Assembly (NCBI GenBank): GCA_028023455.1
Contig: JAQFVV010000183.1
Coordinates: forward strand, 992,001 to 1,056,000
Direction: 5' to 3'
Length of the DNA stretch: 64,000 nt
Origin: Epiperipatus broadwayi
Lineage: Eukaryota; Onychophora; Udeonychophora; Euonychophora; Peripatidae
Shown here: positions 47,872-59,366 of the stretch, piece by piece
Position numbering within the stretch: position 1 is the first letter of the stretch
Layout: each line of letters begins with the position of its first letter
Notes under the pieces: model-generated
What the model saw: only the letters and a program-made list of their open reading frames with translations
What the model was told of the DNA's origin: nothing
Databases searched by the model: none
Position numbers and translations under genes: made by a program

Positions 47872-48495
47872 ATGAAAACAAGGGCACAAAATAAAATGGA
47901 AAAAGAAGAACAGGAAAATATTTTGGAGCAAATTTTGAGAAGGCTTGAAGGTTTAGAATTAAGATTCGGAGAAATAGAAAAGAGAATGGACAGATTAGAA
48001 CAGAAAGTGGGAATCAAAGACAAGAATGATTTGGGGGAACAGGAAGGTGAAAAGTCAGATATGGAGAGTGGAGATGAACAGAAGCAAAGTGCTCAAGTAA
48101 ACCCCTTGGGAAAACCGGAAGTGGTAATAAGTCACACGATGGTGCAAGGGAGTGTGAACCAATTCCTAAAAATTTGTCCTTTTGCAGGTAGGATGGGGAA
48201 AGCACCGGTTAAGCATCTATGTAGCCTAGAAAAGTATTTCAATATAAATCCCATGGTGGAAGAAAGTAGGATAATTATCGTGTGCGGCAACCCCACAGAC
48301 AATGCCCAGTCATGGTGGGATGTGCTTGGTCGACAGCTGGCTACTTCTGAAGAGTATCGAAAAGAAGTGAGAGACGCTTTTTGGTCCAAGGATAGGAAAG
48401 AGTTAACACGCTATCAAATTATGCAAGAAAAGTTTAAAGAAGGGTGCAATGATAGCTATTTACAATTTTTTCATAAACAGGTGGCTAGACTGTGA
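47872..48495 (+). CDS. retrotransposon gag-like protein
   Basis: A 207-codon frame from a real ATG after an A/G-rich leader. Residues 8-48 are a predicted coiled coil (LEQILRRLEGLE, IEKRMDRLEQKV). Residues 55-80 are acidic and polar. Residues 95-207 match the retrotransposon Gag capsid fold: FLKICPFAGR, KYFNINP, AQSWWDVLGRQ, FWSKDRKELTRYQIMQEKF and SYLQFFHKQV. The protein would package element RNA into cytoplasmic particles. It ends at a TGA that probably truncates the ancestral gag, since readable gag-type sequence continues downstream. No zinc knuckle is seen. Confidence 0.75.
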   Translation: MKTRAQNKMEKEEQENILEQILRRLEGLELRFGEIEKRMDRLEQKVGIKDKNDLGEQEGEKSDMESGDEQKQSAQVNPLGKPEVVISHTMVQGSVNQFLKICPFAGRMGKAPVKHLCSLEKYFNINPMVEESRIIIVCGNPTDNAQSWWDVLGRQLATSEEYRKEVRDAFWSKDRKELTRYQIMQEKFKEGCNDSYLQFFHKQVARL

Positions 48496-48814
48496 ACATT
48501 GGATGCATGCAACATGACAGAGAGTCATATTCTCTGCATTATAAGACAGTATGCCCATGAGAGTGGAACAGATGATCTTGGGGGCAGGGAAAGCATCAAT
48601 GGGAGAGATTGCGGAGCTGCTAAATGCCATTGACATGAGCTTGTATGACTATGATGGGCATCGTGAAGCAGTAAAAGAGGATGAAAGAGGGTGGAGAACG
48701 GGAGTAGATACCTTTCCAAAATGGAGAGAAACACTGAAAGAGAAGAGACCACCTGAGAAGCTGAACTTTGGACCAGGAAAAAAAGCAGAGGGACATATGA
48801 GGCAAAATACATAA
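48496..48814 (+). pseudogene. gag C-terminal remnant
   Basis: After the stop the same frame stays readable for about 20 codons (MTESHILCIIRQYAHE). The sense then moves to another frame (48551-48814: MILGAGKASMGEIAELLNA, then a Lys/Arg/Glu-rich tail). One stop and one frameshift thus separate it from the gag frame. It ends about 50 bp before the polypurine tract, leaving no room for pol. Confidence 0.6.
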
Positions 48815-48863
48815 GTGTTGTACGAAAAGAGCTGTTCAAAATACGCAAATGTATTTGAAGGCT

Positions 48864-48880
48864 TTTGGAGGAGGGGGTAT
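48864..48880 (+). other. polypurine tract
   Basis: TGGAGGAGGGGGTAT directly precedes the 3' LTR, the expected site of plus-strand priming. Confidence 0.8.
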
Positions 48881-50360
48881 TGTGACAGAATGGGTTTGAA
48901 CCCAGTCACAAATAAAATTATTTAATCAGTAAACATGTAGACATAGATATATATAATATTTAATTTGGTTTATTATGCGGTGGTGGTTACAAATACATAA
49001 ACATGGGGGGAGGGACTCTGTCATTTTTAAATGATATATATGTGTATGTGACAAATGCGTGTATGAATGAATTAAGTAGTGAAAAGAGAGAAATGAGATT
49101 TTGTTTCACGCTTTAAAAACTAGAGGTTTCCGGCAGAATGAGATTCTATTTTCTGTTATATTACAATAGAAGCTACGACACGAGTTTTCACATGTCTAAC
49201 AGATCTGGTTAGTCCACATTGAAAATCAGAAGTGAGATAAAAAAGAAGCTTCTAGAACAAATGGAGGGGGCTATAAAAGCGAGCCACCCAGAATGCATAG
49301 GATCTTTTTCCGGCAGAGCTACAACAGTGAACACCTAAACGGTTTTAGTATTTAACTTATATAATGGCGATTTCAAAAGAAATGTCAGGGTAAGAGAAGC
49401 CACATCAGATTCAAACCCCTAATCCCAACCTGCTGCAGCTGCCTCAACTAATAAAACCATGATGCCTCGAAACAACACATAATTCCAGCATGGAATCAAA
49501 TGAACCTCGTCGGCCAATGGACAGGAATCTCAAATCGTTACCTTGAATTGCCTAATTTACCTGTGGAATGGAACTCTGTAATAGATAGATAAATCTGCTT
49601 TTACTACTTCCCGGGAAGAGTCAGGTAAAGAACTTTAATTAATGATTTTATTTTGCTTTGTGAAAAGGAAATTCTTGTGTTTTTTTTTTCTTACTATCAT
49701 AAGTGGAGTTGACATGTGAACTAATTAATAAGGTTTCCTTAAAGCCTCATTCCATTGCGGACATTATCAAGTAATCAGTGTTGGAAGTCATGTGATACAA
49801 ACTTTTTCGTAGTATCGACTTTCACTACTTGAGTTGTGTATGAGAGATTTATTATGGAAAGAATGACGTATGTGTGCGATTTAAAAATGACAGTAATAAA
49901 TACATTTTTTTTAATATTAAATAAATATACAAAGAAGTAGAGTGGAATTAGTTATTTATTTATATATCCATTTATCTAGTTGTTTTTTTTTATGTTTAAA
50001 AAGAAAAGAAATCTTAACCCCATTTGTAGCTACTCCTGGCAGTGATGCCACCCAGCCATGAGACTGAGTTAGCTGATGGCCAAAACCTCTCTCACATTAC
50101 GTAAACAGTATTCTTGTTGGTAATATATCCACTTCGCATAATTCGTATAGGATTGGCACTTGGTGTCCTTCGGATGACCATAAATACGCATTGGGGATAT
50201 ATTACAGTTGTGAGAATAAATCCATAAGTTTAGAATAATAATATTTAGGGTCAAAAATCACTTAATTAAATAAAAATACATAGGCACGTATATTGATACA
50301 TCATATATACATATTTGATAGAGTACACCTGTCTAGTGAGCGGTAATGGGTTTTGTCATA
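48881..50360 (+). repeat. 3' LTR
   Basis: Colinear with the 5' LTR over its whole length. It ends GGGTTTTGTCATA and runs straight into (TA)n at 50361-50382. Its TATA box is at 49272-49279. More than 20 of its differences from the 5' LTR are CG versus TG or CA. Confidence 0.9.
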
Positions 50361-50382
50361 ATATATATATATATATATATAT

Positions 50383-53300
50383 TAATCTATACACAAAACT
50401 TTATATGTATTTTATAATTTTTGGAATGCATTTAAAATAAATTCCATTTCTTTCAGCTGTTATAGTAGGTAATCTCACAAAAAAAATGATTGTCTTTTGG
50501 AGTAAACATTATTTTTCTTTAGCCGTGCATTGTAAAATTTAAATCAAACTTTTTTAAAAATTATATTTCATTTTTTTAAGTTTTATTTACTGCAAATTTA
50601 ATATACCAACTAAAATGATGGCAAAAGAGAATGTGTCTTTAATTTAAATAATGGAAATTTTATATAATTTGTTTATTGATGTAACATTTAGTTCATTCTC
50701 CTAGACACAGTATCTAATGATTAATTCAAGTTTACCTCTTTCAATACACTGAGTTATTATTTCACTTTACTAGAGTTTGTTTTATAAATATGAAAGTATT
50801 CCTGAAGAAAATGATTTCTTTTAATTTTTTAAAGAAAAAAAAATTTGAAATTATAATGCAATGAATTTATAATTTCTTTTTATTAGATTGCAAATCAGAG
50901 AGTAAAATAAATAAATAAGCACTCACAAAAATACATTTATTTGTATAATATAAAATATTCCTACATTGTCAGATACATTTAGTAATAATATTATTTTAAA
51001 ACATACAAGATTTTAAATATATACAATAATCTTAACATTCACACACTTATAATCATGCACATATATGAAAGGGTAACATATTACTGTATTTATTTATTTA
51101 AATTCAGTGTTATTAAAATATGCAACAAGATAAATTATTAATGTAAAAACTTATCAAAATATATATATATTTAAATCTATGCAGAAAGATATAACATTTA
51201 ATGTAATGAACTACTTATCATATTACTTAAATAATAAAAATTAATAAAAATTGAGAATGTTATTATTGTATTCTGATATATTGCCAATAACCTCAAAATT
51301 AAAGTAAGCACCACTTTATTGTCTTAAACAGTTAATAACATATAAGCCATGACAATATTTTTTAATACAACAATACTCTTTTTGACATGTAATCAAGGAT
51401 GGTAAAGTGTGTAAATATATATATAAAGTTAATGATTGCACAATTCTAAATGAAATTCAAGTATAGTAAATGGAAACAAACCAATGCTAGGAAATTTCAA
51501 CAGTGCTAACTATATTAGCAACACAAAGGTTATAGAAACATAAAATCTGAATCATTTAAGGTACATAATTTAAATTTTGTGTTTCTAAATGAATATTGCA
51601 TTGTTGAAATTCTATATCATTAGTTTGTAATCATTACACACACACATATATATATATATATATTACTTCAAGATTAATACTCATATAAATGGTAAATAGG
51701 CTATTGAAATATTTTCTGTCCACAGTAAAAAAAAAAAAAAAAATTTTTTTTTATGAGAAAAGATGAAACATCTTTTCTCATTATATTATTTTTATATAAA
51801 GATTTGTTTGAAACACTTAGACTAGAAAAAATGAATTAACAACAATCGTAAAATTTATTTAAAGTTATTTTAAATTGATATATAAATATCATATGCGCTA
51901 ACGACGCATGCACACACAAAGCTGAATTTTTTTATATATAATACAAAGATTTTCAACAATAAAATATATAAACGTATATTTTAGATTCAATTATGTGCAC
52001 ATTTTTGCTTGTTGCAAATATTAGTATTGTATCAGTGTTTCTACTGGATTCATCAACTATATTCTGGATAGTAGCGATCATTCAGGGATATTGCAACATG
52101 CCTTTACTATCCAATTGAAGATTAACATAATGCTAATATTTAACTATATGCAAAAATATAGGAATAATAATTATGTTTATATCTACACACACACGTATAA
52201 ACACAAGTGTCAAACTTTTTAGACTCTCCTCTTTGATACCATCTGCTTTAGATACATACATTAGTGGCTTTCACTAATCACTTATTTGGCTAGAGATTAT
52301 CATGTCACTTTTAGTCCAAATATAAACTTTACACGCTTAAAAAATAATATGTCTGTTCATATAGACATATTCCTTGTGATATAAAAATGTTACCATGTTT
52401 AAATTTACTTTTAGAAAGTATTTTAAAGTTTGATGGTTTTCTCTTATTTTATATAGTGTATTTTGAAATTGTTGTTCAAATAATTGAATTACTACATGTG
52501 GATGCTCAGAGAAAAAATAAAGAAGTCAGTTTTATCATTTCCTGCCTCCAGTATATTTTGTTAACTACATATTGTTTAATCCTATTCAAATTCAGCTTTC
52601 ACTAAATCATTTTATCAAGAGACTGCGATTTAAATTCAAAGATCAAGTCTGATTATTAACATTATTATGACTCGCTATGATGTCATTAACATTTTAAAAG
52701 GTTTAACATGACCATTTTAAAGTGGTTTTTTTATATTAGTAGTATTTTTTCCATCCATTATAATATATTAAGCACCACAAGATATCTGATTTGTATCACC
52801 ATCAGTGTTCATAATAATTCCAGAGACTTACAAAAGGTTGAAACTTTTAAAAATTTTGATCTTCTGTATAGGATTTTGAAGTGAGAGTATCTCTGGTTGT
52901 CTTTATATTACCATTTTGCTCCATGTATTCAGAGATTTAGATGTTAATACTTTCCAAGTGAACATCATTAGCTGTACAATTATATACCATAAACATCACT
53001 AGCATACACATATAAAAACTCTTTAAAAAATAAGCCAGTAATTCAGGAACGTTTTATTCGTAGTGATACCAGATTGTTGGGTTTATTAACTCAAAATAAT
53101 AATAACATGACTTTTCAATGTCATCCATCACAATATTAAATTGGTAAAATTACTTTACCCAGTATTTTAAAAAAATAATAATCCAGTTGCGCACTTCTTT
53201 TAAAAGTTTATCTCTCTACATAAAAACTAATCAGATTCCTACTTGCAGTATGTATTCTTATAAATATGTGTCTGCAAAAAACAAAATTGAAACCAAACTC

Positions 53301-53500
53301 TAGCAGATTAAATGCTTAAGTTGCTAATATCTAATGTGACATTGTTATTGGTAATATCTAAATTTGTTACACATAGTACACGTTATTTTTATCTGTCTCC
53401 AAAAGTGATTATCAAAAATAATTTTATAAGTCTGAATAAATAGATAGTTTGCAATTGAATAATATCTTCTAAGAATGCCAATATGTCCTAAAGTTTTTTT
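50383..53500. other. AT-rich spacer
   Basis: Contains CA/TA microsatellite at 51637-51663 and an A-run/T-run junction at 51727-51752. A 72-codon plus frame (52387-52605) is hydrophobic and AT-biased, with no recognised family. No gene called in 3.1 kb. Confidence 0.5.
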
Positions 53501-53606
53501 TTTTACTTTTTTTTATCATATGTCAAATGCGTTGACCGGGAAACGAACTCAGGCCAACTGCTCGGAAGGCAGTTATGCTAAGCACTAAGCCATTGAAAGA
53601 ATGCAT
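53501..53606 (-). mobile_element. tRNA-derived SINE, variant head
   Basis: The minus strand has TGGCTTAGTGCTTAGCATAA (A-box), CCTGAGTTCGTTTCCCGG (B-box) and an end TTTGACATATGATAAAAAA. The end resembles the SINE-L tail (GACATATG plus A), but the head resembles a different tRNA. Acceptor pairing is absent. Confidence 0.65.
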
Positions 53607-55194
53607 AAAGGCTTAGATTGGGAAAACTTTTCAAAATAAGGATATATATATACTTCAATCCTAATATCCTAATATTTCAAAATTAGCAGAACATTATAGC
53701 ATATATGTTAATGATTTATATCAATTAGATTTTAACGAAACCTATTATATAAATATGCAACAAATTTTACCAACTAATTAATAAATAATACCATATTGAA
53801 GAATTATCAAAAATTGTTAGTTATATTTTACAATTGCATATTACAACAGGATAAAATAAATCTATTTTGACAATTTCAATTTGGTTTTAGTTCTCATCTA
53901 TTCTTCAACTATATCTTTCCGCTAATGATAAAGTAGATCCTTTAGATAGGCCTTGTGTATTTTGCTTTATAAAATGCAATAAAGAAATCGGAACAAAAAC
54001 TAATCTGCATTTTATATATCATAGTACAGACTCTCAATCAATAAATCTGAGTGAAATTCCTTTATCAGTTTAGTGTTTTGCCTATATGAACAAAAATCAG
54101 ATTTCACGAGTTAATATATTCTACTTTTATCTGGGAAGAACACAGCGACAAGAAACATAAATAAAAGCGGTGGCACTTTGCTAACTCTCCCGCAGCTATT
54201 AAACATGGTCCAAAAGAATTCACTTAATCACTATATTTCACTTCAAATCAGTTTTAAAGCACATAAGATCACTCTCGTGTGTTAAATTTTGCTAAGCTTT
54301 GTTTTACTATTTTTATTATAAATGAGATATTTGTCATTCTCAATTGTATTCGTGCGTGTGCGTTTGAGTGTGGTAAAATAATTGATAAGAAAAATATTGT
54401 TTTACAAATAAAAGTTTATTCTATAGAACAACAATAGGATTAAAATTTTAATTGCAATCTTATTTACACAAAAAAAATTTTTTTTTTTTTAAAAAATATA
54501 CATTTATAAATCGGAAGGAAGTAATGGGGGGGGGGGGGTTATAGATGCATCTTTATTTAATTAAATTTGTTTCCACAATAATTCACTTTATAAAAGTTAA
54601 TAAAATTGCCATTCTATTTTTGAAAATGATAAAAAAAATTATATATATATGAAATAGTGTTGAAAAAAACTATTCTTCACATATGTGCTATACAATTGGC
54701 ATGCACCATTCCTGACAATAAATGTTTTAAAAGCATAGGTAGCTACTGATGTGAGGGGGCACATAAATTTTATAGCCATGTGTGAAGAGTAATATCCTTC
54801 CACAATACTTTATATGTATGTAATTGCTACATGAGTATATATTAAACATACCTACTAACCAAATTTAATATCACAGGGAATTAAAAATGAAAAACTATGT
54901 ATTCCTGTGATATATAATCAAAATTGGTGCAAGTAATATACCAATTTAAAAAATCCAGGGTCACAAAAATATCAAGCTTTAAATTCAAGCATGTTGCTTT
55001 AATTAAAGAATGAGTTCTAAGCATAAGTGGAACACATGTGCTTTTAAAACATTTATTGATGGAAGAGTGCATGCCAATTTTATAACAAAATTTGTGAAGA
55101 ATGGTTTCCATCAATATTATTCTATGTGTATAAATCATTATATTATTAATTGTTATATATATATATATAATGAGCTTGCAAATAGCTCTTAACA
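53607..55194. other. spacer with unassigned island
   Basis: At 53890-54060 a short frame with varied composition (DPLDRPCVFCFIKCNK) stands out from AT-bias sequence. It lacks start, splice sites and a known family. An A/T/G homopolymer block lies at 54471-54540. Confidence 0.4.
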
Positions 55195-55505
55195 GGCTTT
55201 TCAGAATATCCCCAACCTCAGACCAGTTTCTGCTACTGGCTTCTTCAGTGAGGTGCTATGATATTCAAGCATTAGATTTAAAATACCAGGCCAAGTTCAG
55301 CACTTTATCTAATGGATAACTATTAAGTAGAAAATCTGAAATTTTCAGACATTCAATCCAGCTATCTAACAAAGCTATTAATATATGATGTGTCTGAACT
55401 TGGTTCAGACTTATGTGGCTATTTAAATTAGATAGCTAGATTGGAAGACATATGAATGTCTGAAAATTTCAGATTTTCTACTTAATATTCATCCATTAGA
55501 TAAAG
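55195..55505 (+). repeat. repeat R4 copy 2, foldback form
   Basis: Matches 38745-38945, and adds an inverted arm. AAATCTGAAATTTTCAGACA at about 55333 pairs with TGTCTGAAAATTTCAGATTT at 55458. The outer tips TAATGGAT and ATCCATTA pair too. The family is therefore a foldback and the 38.7-kb copy has one arm only. Confidence 0.65.
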
Positions 55506-55519
55506 TAATGGGCCATTTA

Positions 55520-55690
55520 AATGAGGAGTATGAAACTAAGTAAGCAAAAATTTTACATTCCAAATAAACAATTTCGCTTGAGATTATATATATATATAAG
55601 ATCACTGTAGTATACATTAAAGAGACTTTCCTTTTCAATGGGCTGAAAAATTGAGGGACTGTTGCTGAAGCAATATAGTTATGGGGCATT
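55520..55690 (+). repeat. dispersed repeat R3, copy 2
   Basis: GAGTATGAAACTAAGT, CAAATAAACA, CTGTAGTATACATTAAAG and CAATGGGCTGAAAAATTGAG match the 35.7-36.1 kb copy in order, with internal shortening. Confidence 0.5.
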
Positions 55691-55754
55691 TCAAATTTTA
55701 TATACATAATTAAATTACATGTATAGTGTATATACTAAACTTTTAGATATAATT

Positions 55755-56080
55755 AGAATAGATTTGAACACAGACTTTCAATCTCCCTTCAACTATTCAT
55801 TTGATCTTATATAATCCATATACATGACTACATACATGTGAAAAAAATAAATGATCTCCAATATATGTATTTTGTACTGAACCAATACACATCAGTTGGT
55901 CAAGATTATTAGCTCCCACACATGTATGTATAATCAGTGTTTGGTTTTTATTAAAGATAGCAAATCTTTAAACTTTAATGGACAGCATTCTTCTTCACCC
56001 CCAAATGTCTGAAGAGTTGAAGAGTGGTGAAGATTGAAGATTTGCTATCTTAATATAAACTGAGCAATGATTATATATAT
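55755..56080. mobile_element. FB-C copy 5, part before LTR insertion
   Basis: The left arm (GATTTGAACACAGACTTTCA, AACCAATACACATCAGTTGG, CACACATGTATGTATAATCA) is followed by the start of the right arm (GATTTGCTATCTTAATATAA, GAGCAATGATTA). The copy breaks in the internal (TA)n tract and resumes at 58105. Confidence 0.75.
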
Positions 56081-58104
56081 ATTATAATGATCAAAATGCC
56101 AGTGAAGATCGAATCTAACCGCAAACTATGATATCTGCTCTACGGGGTGCGATCTAGGCATTTAAACCTAGAAAAATTTATAGAGTAGGCAGATACGTGC
56201 TGTTAAGATTCCACTTTATTTAAATATTCAGATCATTAGCCCAAGTCACTAGCTCAGTGGAGTAGCAGAGATAATAAAATATAAATTTTATATCTTAAAT
56301 ATAAAAGAATAATAAAAGCCACTGCCAGAAATTAACACATAAAAATATTTATTTACGCACATATAAAATAACATTTAAATTTTGAGGAATAAATTCAACA
56401 TTTTAGATTTTTCTATTAATCTTTAGTTTTACATTTAAGTAAATTACAACCATGAGTTTAATATTTATTTAGTGAGTCGAGTATGAATAGACTACATAGA
56501 TCTGCATTTGAAAAGAAAATATTCTTCCCTGATTTAACCTTAGGCAACAAATTTCGCAATCAAACCGGCACCAATCCATCTGATACATTTATGTATTCAA
56601 TGTAGCATGAAAATATGACAACACAAAATACTATACTGTCAGGAATGTACATCTGATCAGTAAGTAGAATTAGAGAAGACATTGTCTCTCCACCAACAGG
56701 AATGTTACATCTGTTGGCGAGTAGAACAATAAACATAAAACTCCATAGGAATAGACTGCGGTCCTTTGCCGTCTTACAAACCCATCCATAGGCAAACAGA
56801 AGGTGTGTGGCATATATATATATAATCCTGCCCGTAGCGGATCTCATACTACATCTACAATTACACAAATATATCCAATCCATTGAACCAATTCAACTAC
56901 GAAATCAACAACCTAAGATTACCCTCCCTTAATATAACTTTACAAAACTATATAGCCATTCACGCCCGACTTAAATTTAACATTTAAATACGTTCGCACA
57001 GATTATTTTTAGAAATTTGTTTTTAAAATGTTGAGTATAGATCGGCTGCACAGATTCCACGGTCAAAAACATCCAAATTAAACACAATCGATCAAAATAC
57101 AAAATCATCGATAACGTCAATTGCAAAAGGGAATACACAAGGCCCCATGGCATTCATCATAAGATCCCACATTAACATCATTGACCTATATATTCTAATC
57201 AAATGTGAAATCTTCAACATAATCAACCGCTAACAAATCTATGCAACGTCTATACCCAACCTAAATTTCATCATTTAAAATTTAAACAATAAATAATTTA
57301 TACAATAAGAAAAAAAAAATGGAAATGATTTTTATCAATCGGAAAACATATAAAATTAAACATTATTAATTTGATTTTAAACTTTAAAAAGTCAGATAGA
57401 AGTTCATAAGCTTGAACGAAAGTTCTTAATTATTTTTAAATTTAGAGTTCATGTCAATATAGCTTACGGTAGATGAGTCCAGGTTTCTGCTTTTAATTCC
57501 CATGATGCCTCCATTGGAAGATAATGTTCTGGAGATGGCAATAGCTGGTTCAAGGTATCACAGTCTTTTCATTTTTTTTTTATAGAGAGTGTGGTATGTG
57601 CATCCTACCACAACTCTCAAACACAAAACGCTGGAACTCTCAGAAAAAACTGTATTTCCCTTTTTATATTATCCACATGGATTCATTCAACAAAACGTCA
57701 CTAATCCATCACTTTCGTTAGGGTCCGAGCCAAGGCTTAGTGCTTCCATTGGTCAAGCTAATTTCTCTTTATTTTCTTATCTATCTTTCATCAGATCATT
57801 TTAATTATACAAGAGCCCAAGGCTAGCTTGCTTTTCAAACAATTTATAAACAATCATTTCCATTTACAGTAATTAAGACCTGTTTTTATTTTTAAATCTT
57901 GTACTTTTTTTTTATAAAAAAGTACGTTCAAATACTTATTTATTTGTTTTTTTTAAAAAAAATATTTTTAAAGTTTGGCATCTGTGTGAATGTATATACG
58001 TTTAACAAACATTTTAATTTTAGCGTTTAGTTTTTTACTTTTATTTGCGAACTTTTAAGTTTTTATTTTGAATTAATGTAACGACATATTTATATATCGT
58101 TACA
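56081..58104 (-). mobile_element. probable solo LTR, about 2.0 kb
   Basis: A discrete insert inside FB-C copy 5. On the minus strand it starts TGTAACGATATATAAATA, after (TA)n, and ends TTTTGATCATTATA, before (TA)n. The first 28 nt form an inverted repeat (TGTAACGA...TCGTTACA), like the tip of the LTR at 46001. A TATA box, TATAAAAAGGG, lies at 57658-57668 in minus-strand sense, inside a less AT-rich zone. No gag or pol, and no second copy, so a solo LTR left by recombination is the simplest reading. The 107-codon frame at 56560-56883 lies inside it and has no known family. Confidence 0.65.
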
Positions 58105-58165
58105 ATATATATATATGTTTGTGAGAAGATGATCTTGATCAACTGATGAGTATACTTTTATTCAG
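58105..58165 (+). mobile_element. FB-C copy 5, part after LTR insertion
   Basis: TGTGAGAAGATGATCTTGATC and CAACTGATGAGTATA continue the FB-C right arm from the point reached at 56080. The remainder of the arm is lost. Confidence 0.65.
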
Positions 58166-58680
58166 TTGCAAATGATGACCAACAATTGGGTGATATTTTC
58201 ATTCAGATTATGTTAAAGTTTTAATTTCTCATGGTCATTATATTTATTCTGTTGCAAATGGTTTTCAAATCTGTGAGACATTAAAAGAAGAGCATACCCT
58301 CAATTTTATTCTGTTACAAATGGCAACACAATTCGCAGGCATTATCAAACCAGAACCATTTTTTCATAGCCCATATATTTATTTTGTTCCAATATATATA
58401 TAAATTATAAATTGTAAAATTAATATTCATTAAAAATTTTAGCAGAATTATAGTTTATAATGAGAGGAGATGGGTATTGTTATAATTGAAAAATTCTAAA
58501 ATCCAAAAACAAAGAACTCTAGAGCCAATAATTTTGAAATAATGCTCATTCACCTGTAGTATATATTATTAATTGAGTGCTGGAACTTAATTTTTTCCCA
58601 GTGACTATATAAATAACTTTGTTTCAATTATTTAATTTATTCTTCTTGTGATTATTGTTTAATTATTTAATAATACATAT
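58166..58680. other. AT-rich spacer
   Basis: An ATTCTGTT(G/A)CAAATGG-type phrase recurs at about 58154, 58235 and 58300, suggesting a degraded tandem repeat of roughly 70-80 bp. Confidence 0.4.
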
Positions 58681-58912
58681 TGTAATCATAGTAAAAATAT
58701 TAAATTTAACGGTAATAAACTATTATAAACAGTCTTTAAATCTGCAGAAGTACTTTTGGTTAATTTCTTAAACCTGCCTCAACTGCCATAGAATTAAAAA
58801 AAAAAAAAGCAGGAGCAAACGTCATTAATAGGCCAAAAGTACTTCTGCAGATTTAAAGACTGTTTATAATAGTTTATTACCGTTAAATTTATTGTTTTTA
58901 TTATGATTACAT
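58681..58912. repeat. foldback repeat, about 80-bp near-identical arms
   Basis: The left arm (58681-58760: TTAACGGTAATAAACTATTA, CTGCAGAAGTACTTTTGG) and right arm (58832-58911: CCAAAAGTACTTCTGCAG, AATAGTTTATTACCGTTAA) are almost perfectly complementary. The loop has an A run. Weaker pairing extends inward to CCTGC/GCAGG. Non-coding. Confidence 0.8.
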
Positions 58913-58961
58913 TTTTTTTTAATTAACTGACATTTTTATGTATGTAAATGGATTATTCTCC

Positions 58962-59330
58962 TGTGTATGAGGGATCAGAATGACTAACGCCAACATGGGT
59001 AGGGTGATAACCTTGGCACTAATGTGGGCTTTGAACGTTTCATCATTATATTTTCAATGAAATGGATGGCTGAAGAGTTGTAGGTTGGAGTAGTTTGAAG
59101 CCTGTCTATTAAAGTATGAAGCTTGACTATCTTAATATAAAGCTGAGCACTGATTGTATATATGTGTGAAAATAGTAAACTGGACCAACTGATGATTGCT
59201 GGTTTACATTGAAATACATATATTGGTGATTATTTATCCTTTCAACATGGGTGTCATCAAGTGGGTCAGCAATATTAGATGGCATGAAGAGTTGAGGGTC
59301 GTATGAAAGTCTGAGTTCGAATCCCTTATA
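58962..59330 (+). mobile_element. FB-C foldback copy 6
   Basis: Has the central piece (CTCCTGTGTATGAGGGATCA, CAACATGGGTAGGGTGATAA, GGGCTTTGAACG) shared with the 1.9-kb copy, and a right arm ending GTCTGAGTTCGAATCCCTTA, with an intact B-box-like tip. It is the closest relative of copy 1. Confidence 0.75.
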
Positions 59331-59366
59331 TATATTGTTTAGTTAAGTATATAATTGATTGTAAGA

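Larger units (their letters stand above)
46001..50360 (+). mobile_element. gag-only LTR retrotransposon (TR-GAG-like)
   Basis: Complete LTR-internal-LTR structure of 4.36 kb inserted in a (TA)n tract. LTRs are 46001-47490 and 48881-50360. The internal region is only about 1.39 kb: leader with candidate primer-binding site, a gag frame, a short remnant and a polypurine tract. No protease, RT, RNase H or integrase sequence is present. It would need the enzymes of a related Gypsy-type element. LTR divergence, roughly 3% by eye, is mostly CpG transitions. Confidence 0.85.

Noticed and set aside
56560-56883. 107-codon minus-strand frame as a membrane protein gene
   Set aside because: It lies within the probable solo LTR, crosses a (TA)n tract and matches no family I know. 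An LTR-internal chance frame is simpler.
57589-57804. 71-codon plus-strand frame
   Set aside because: Antisense to the promoter zone of the probable solo LTR, with no domain.
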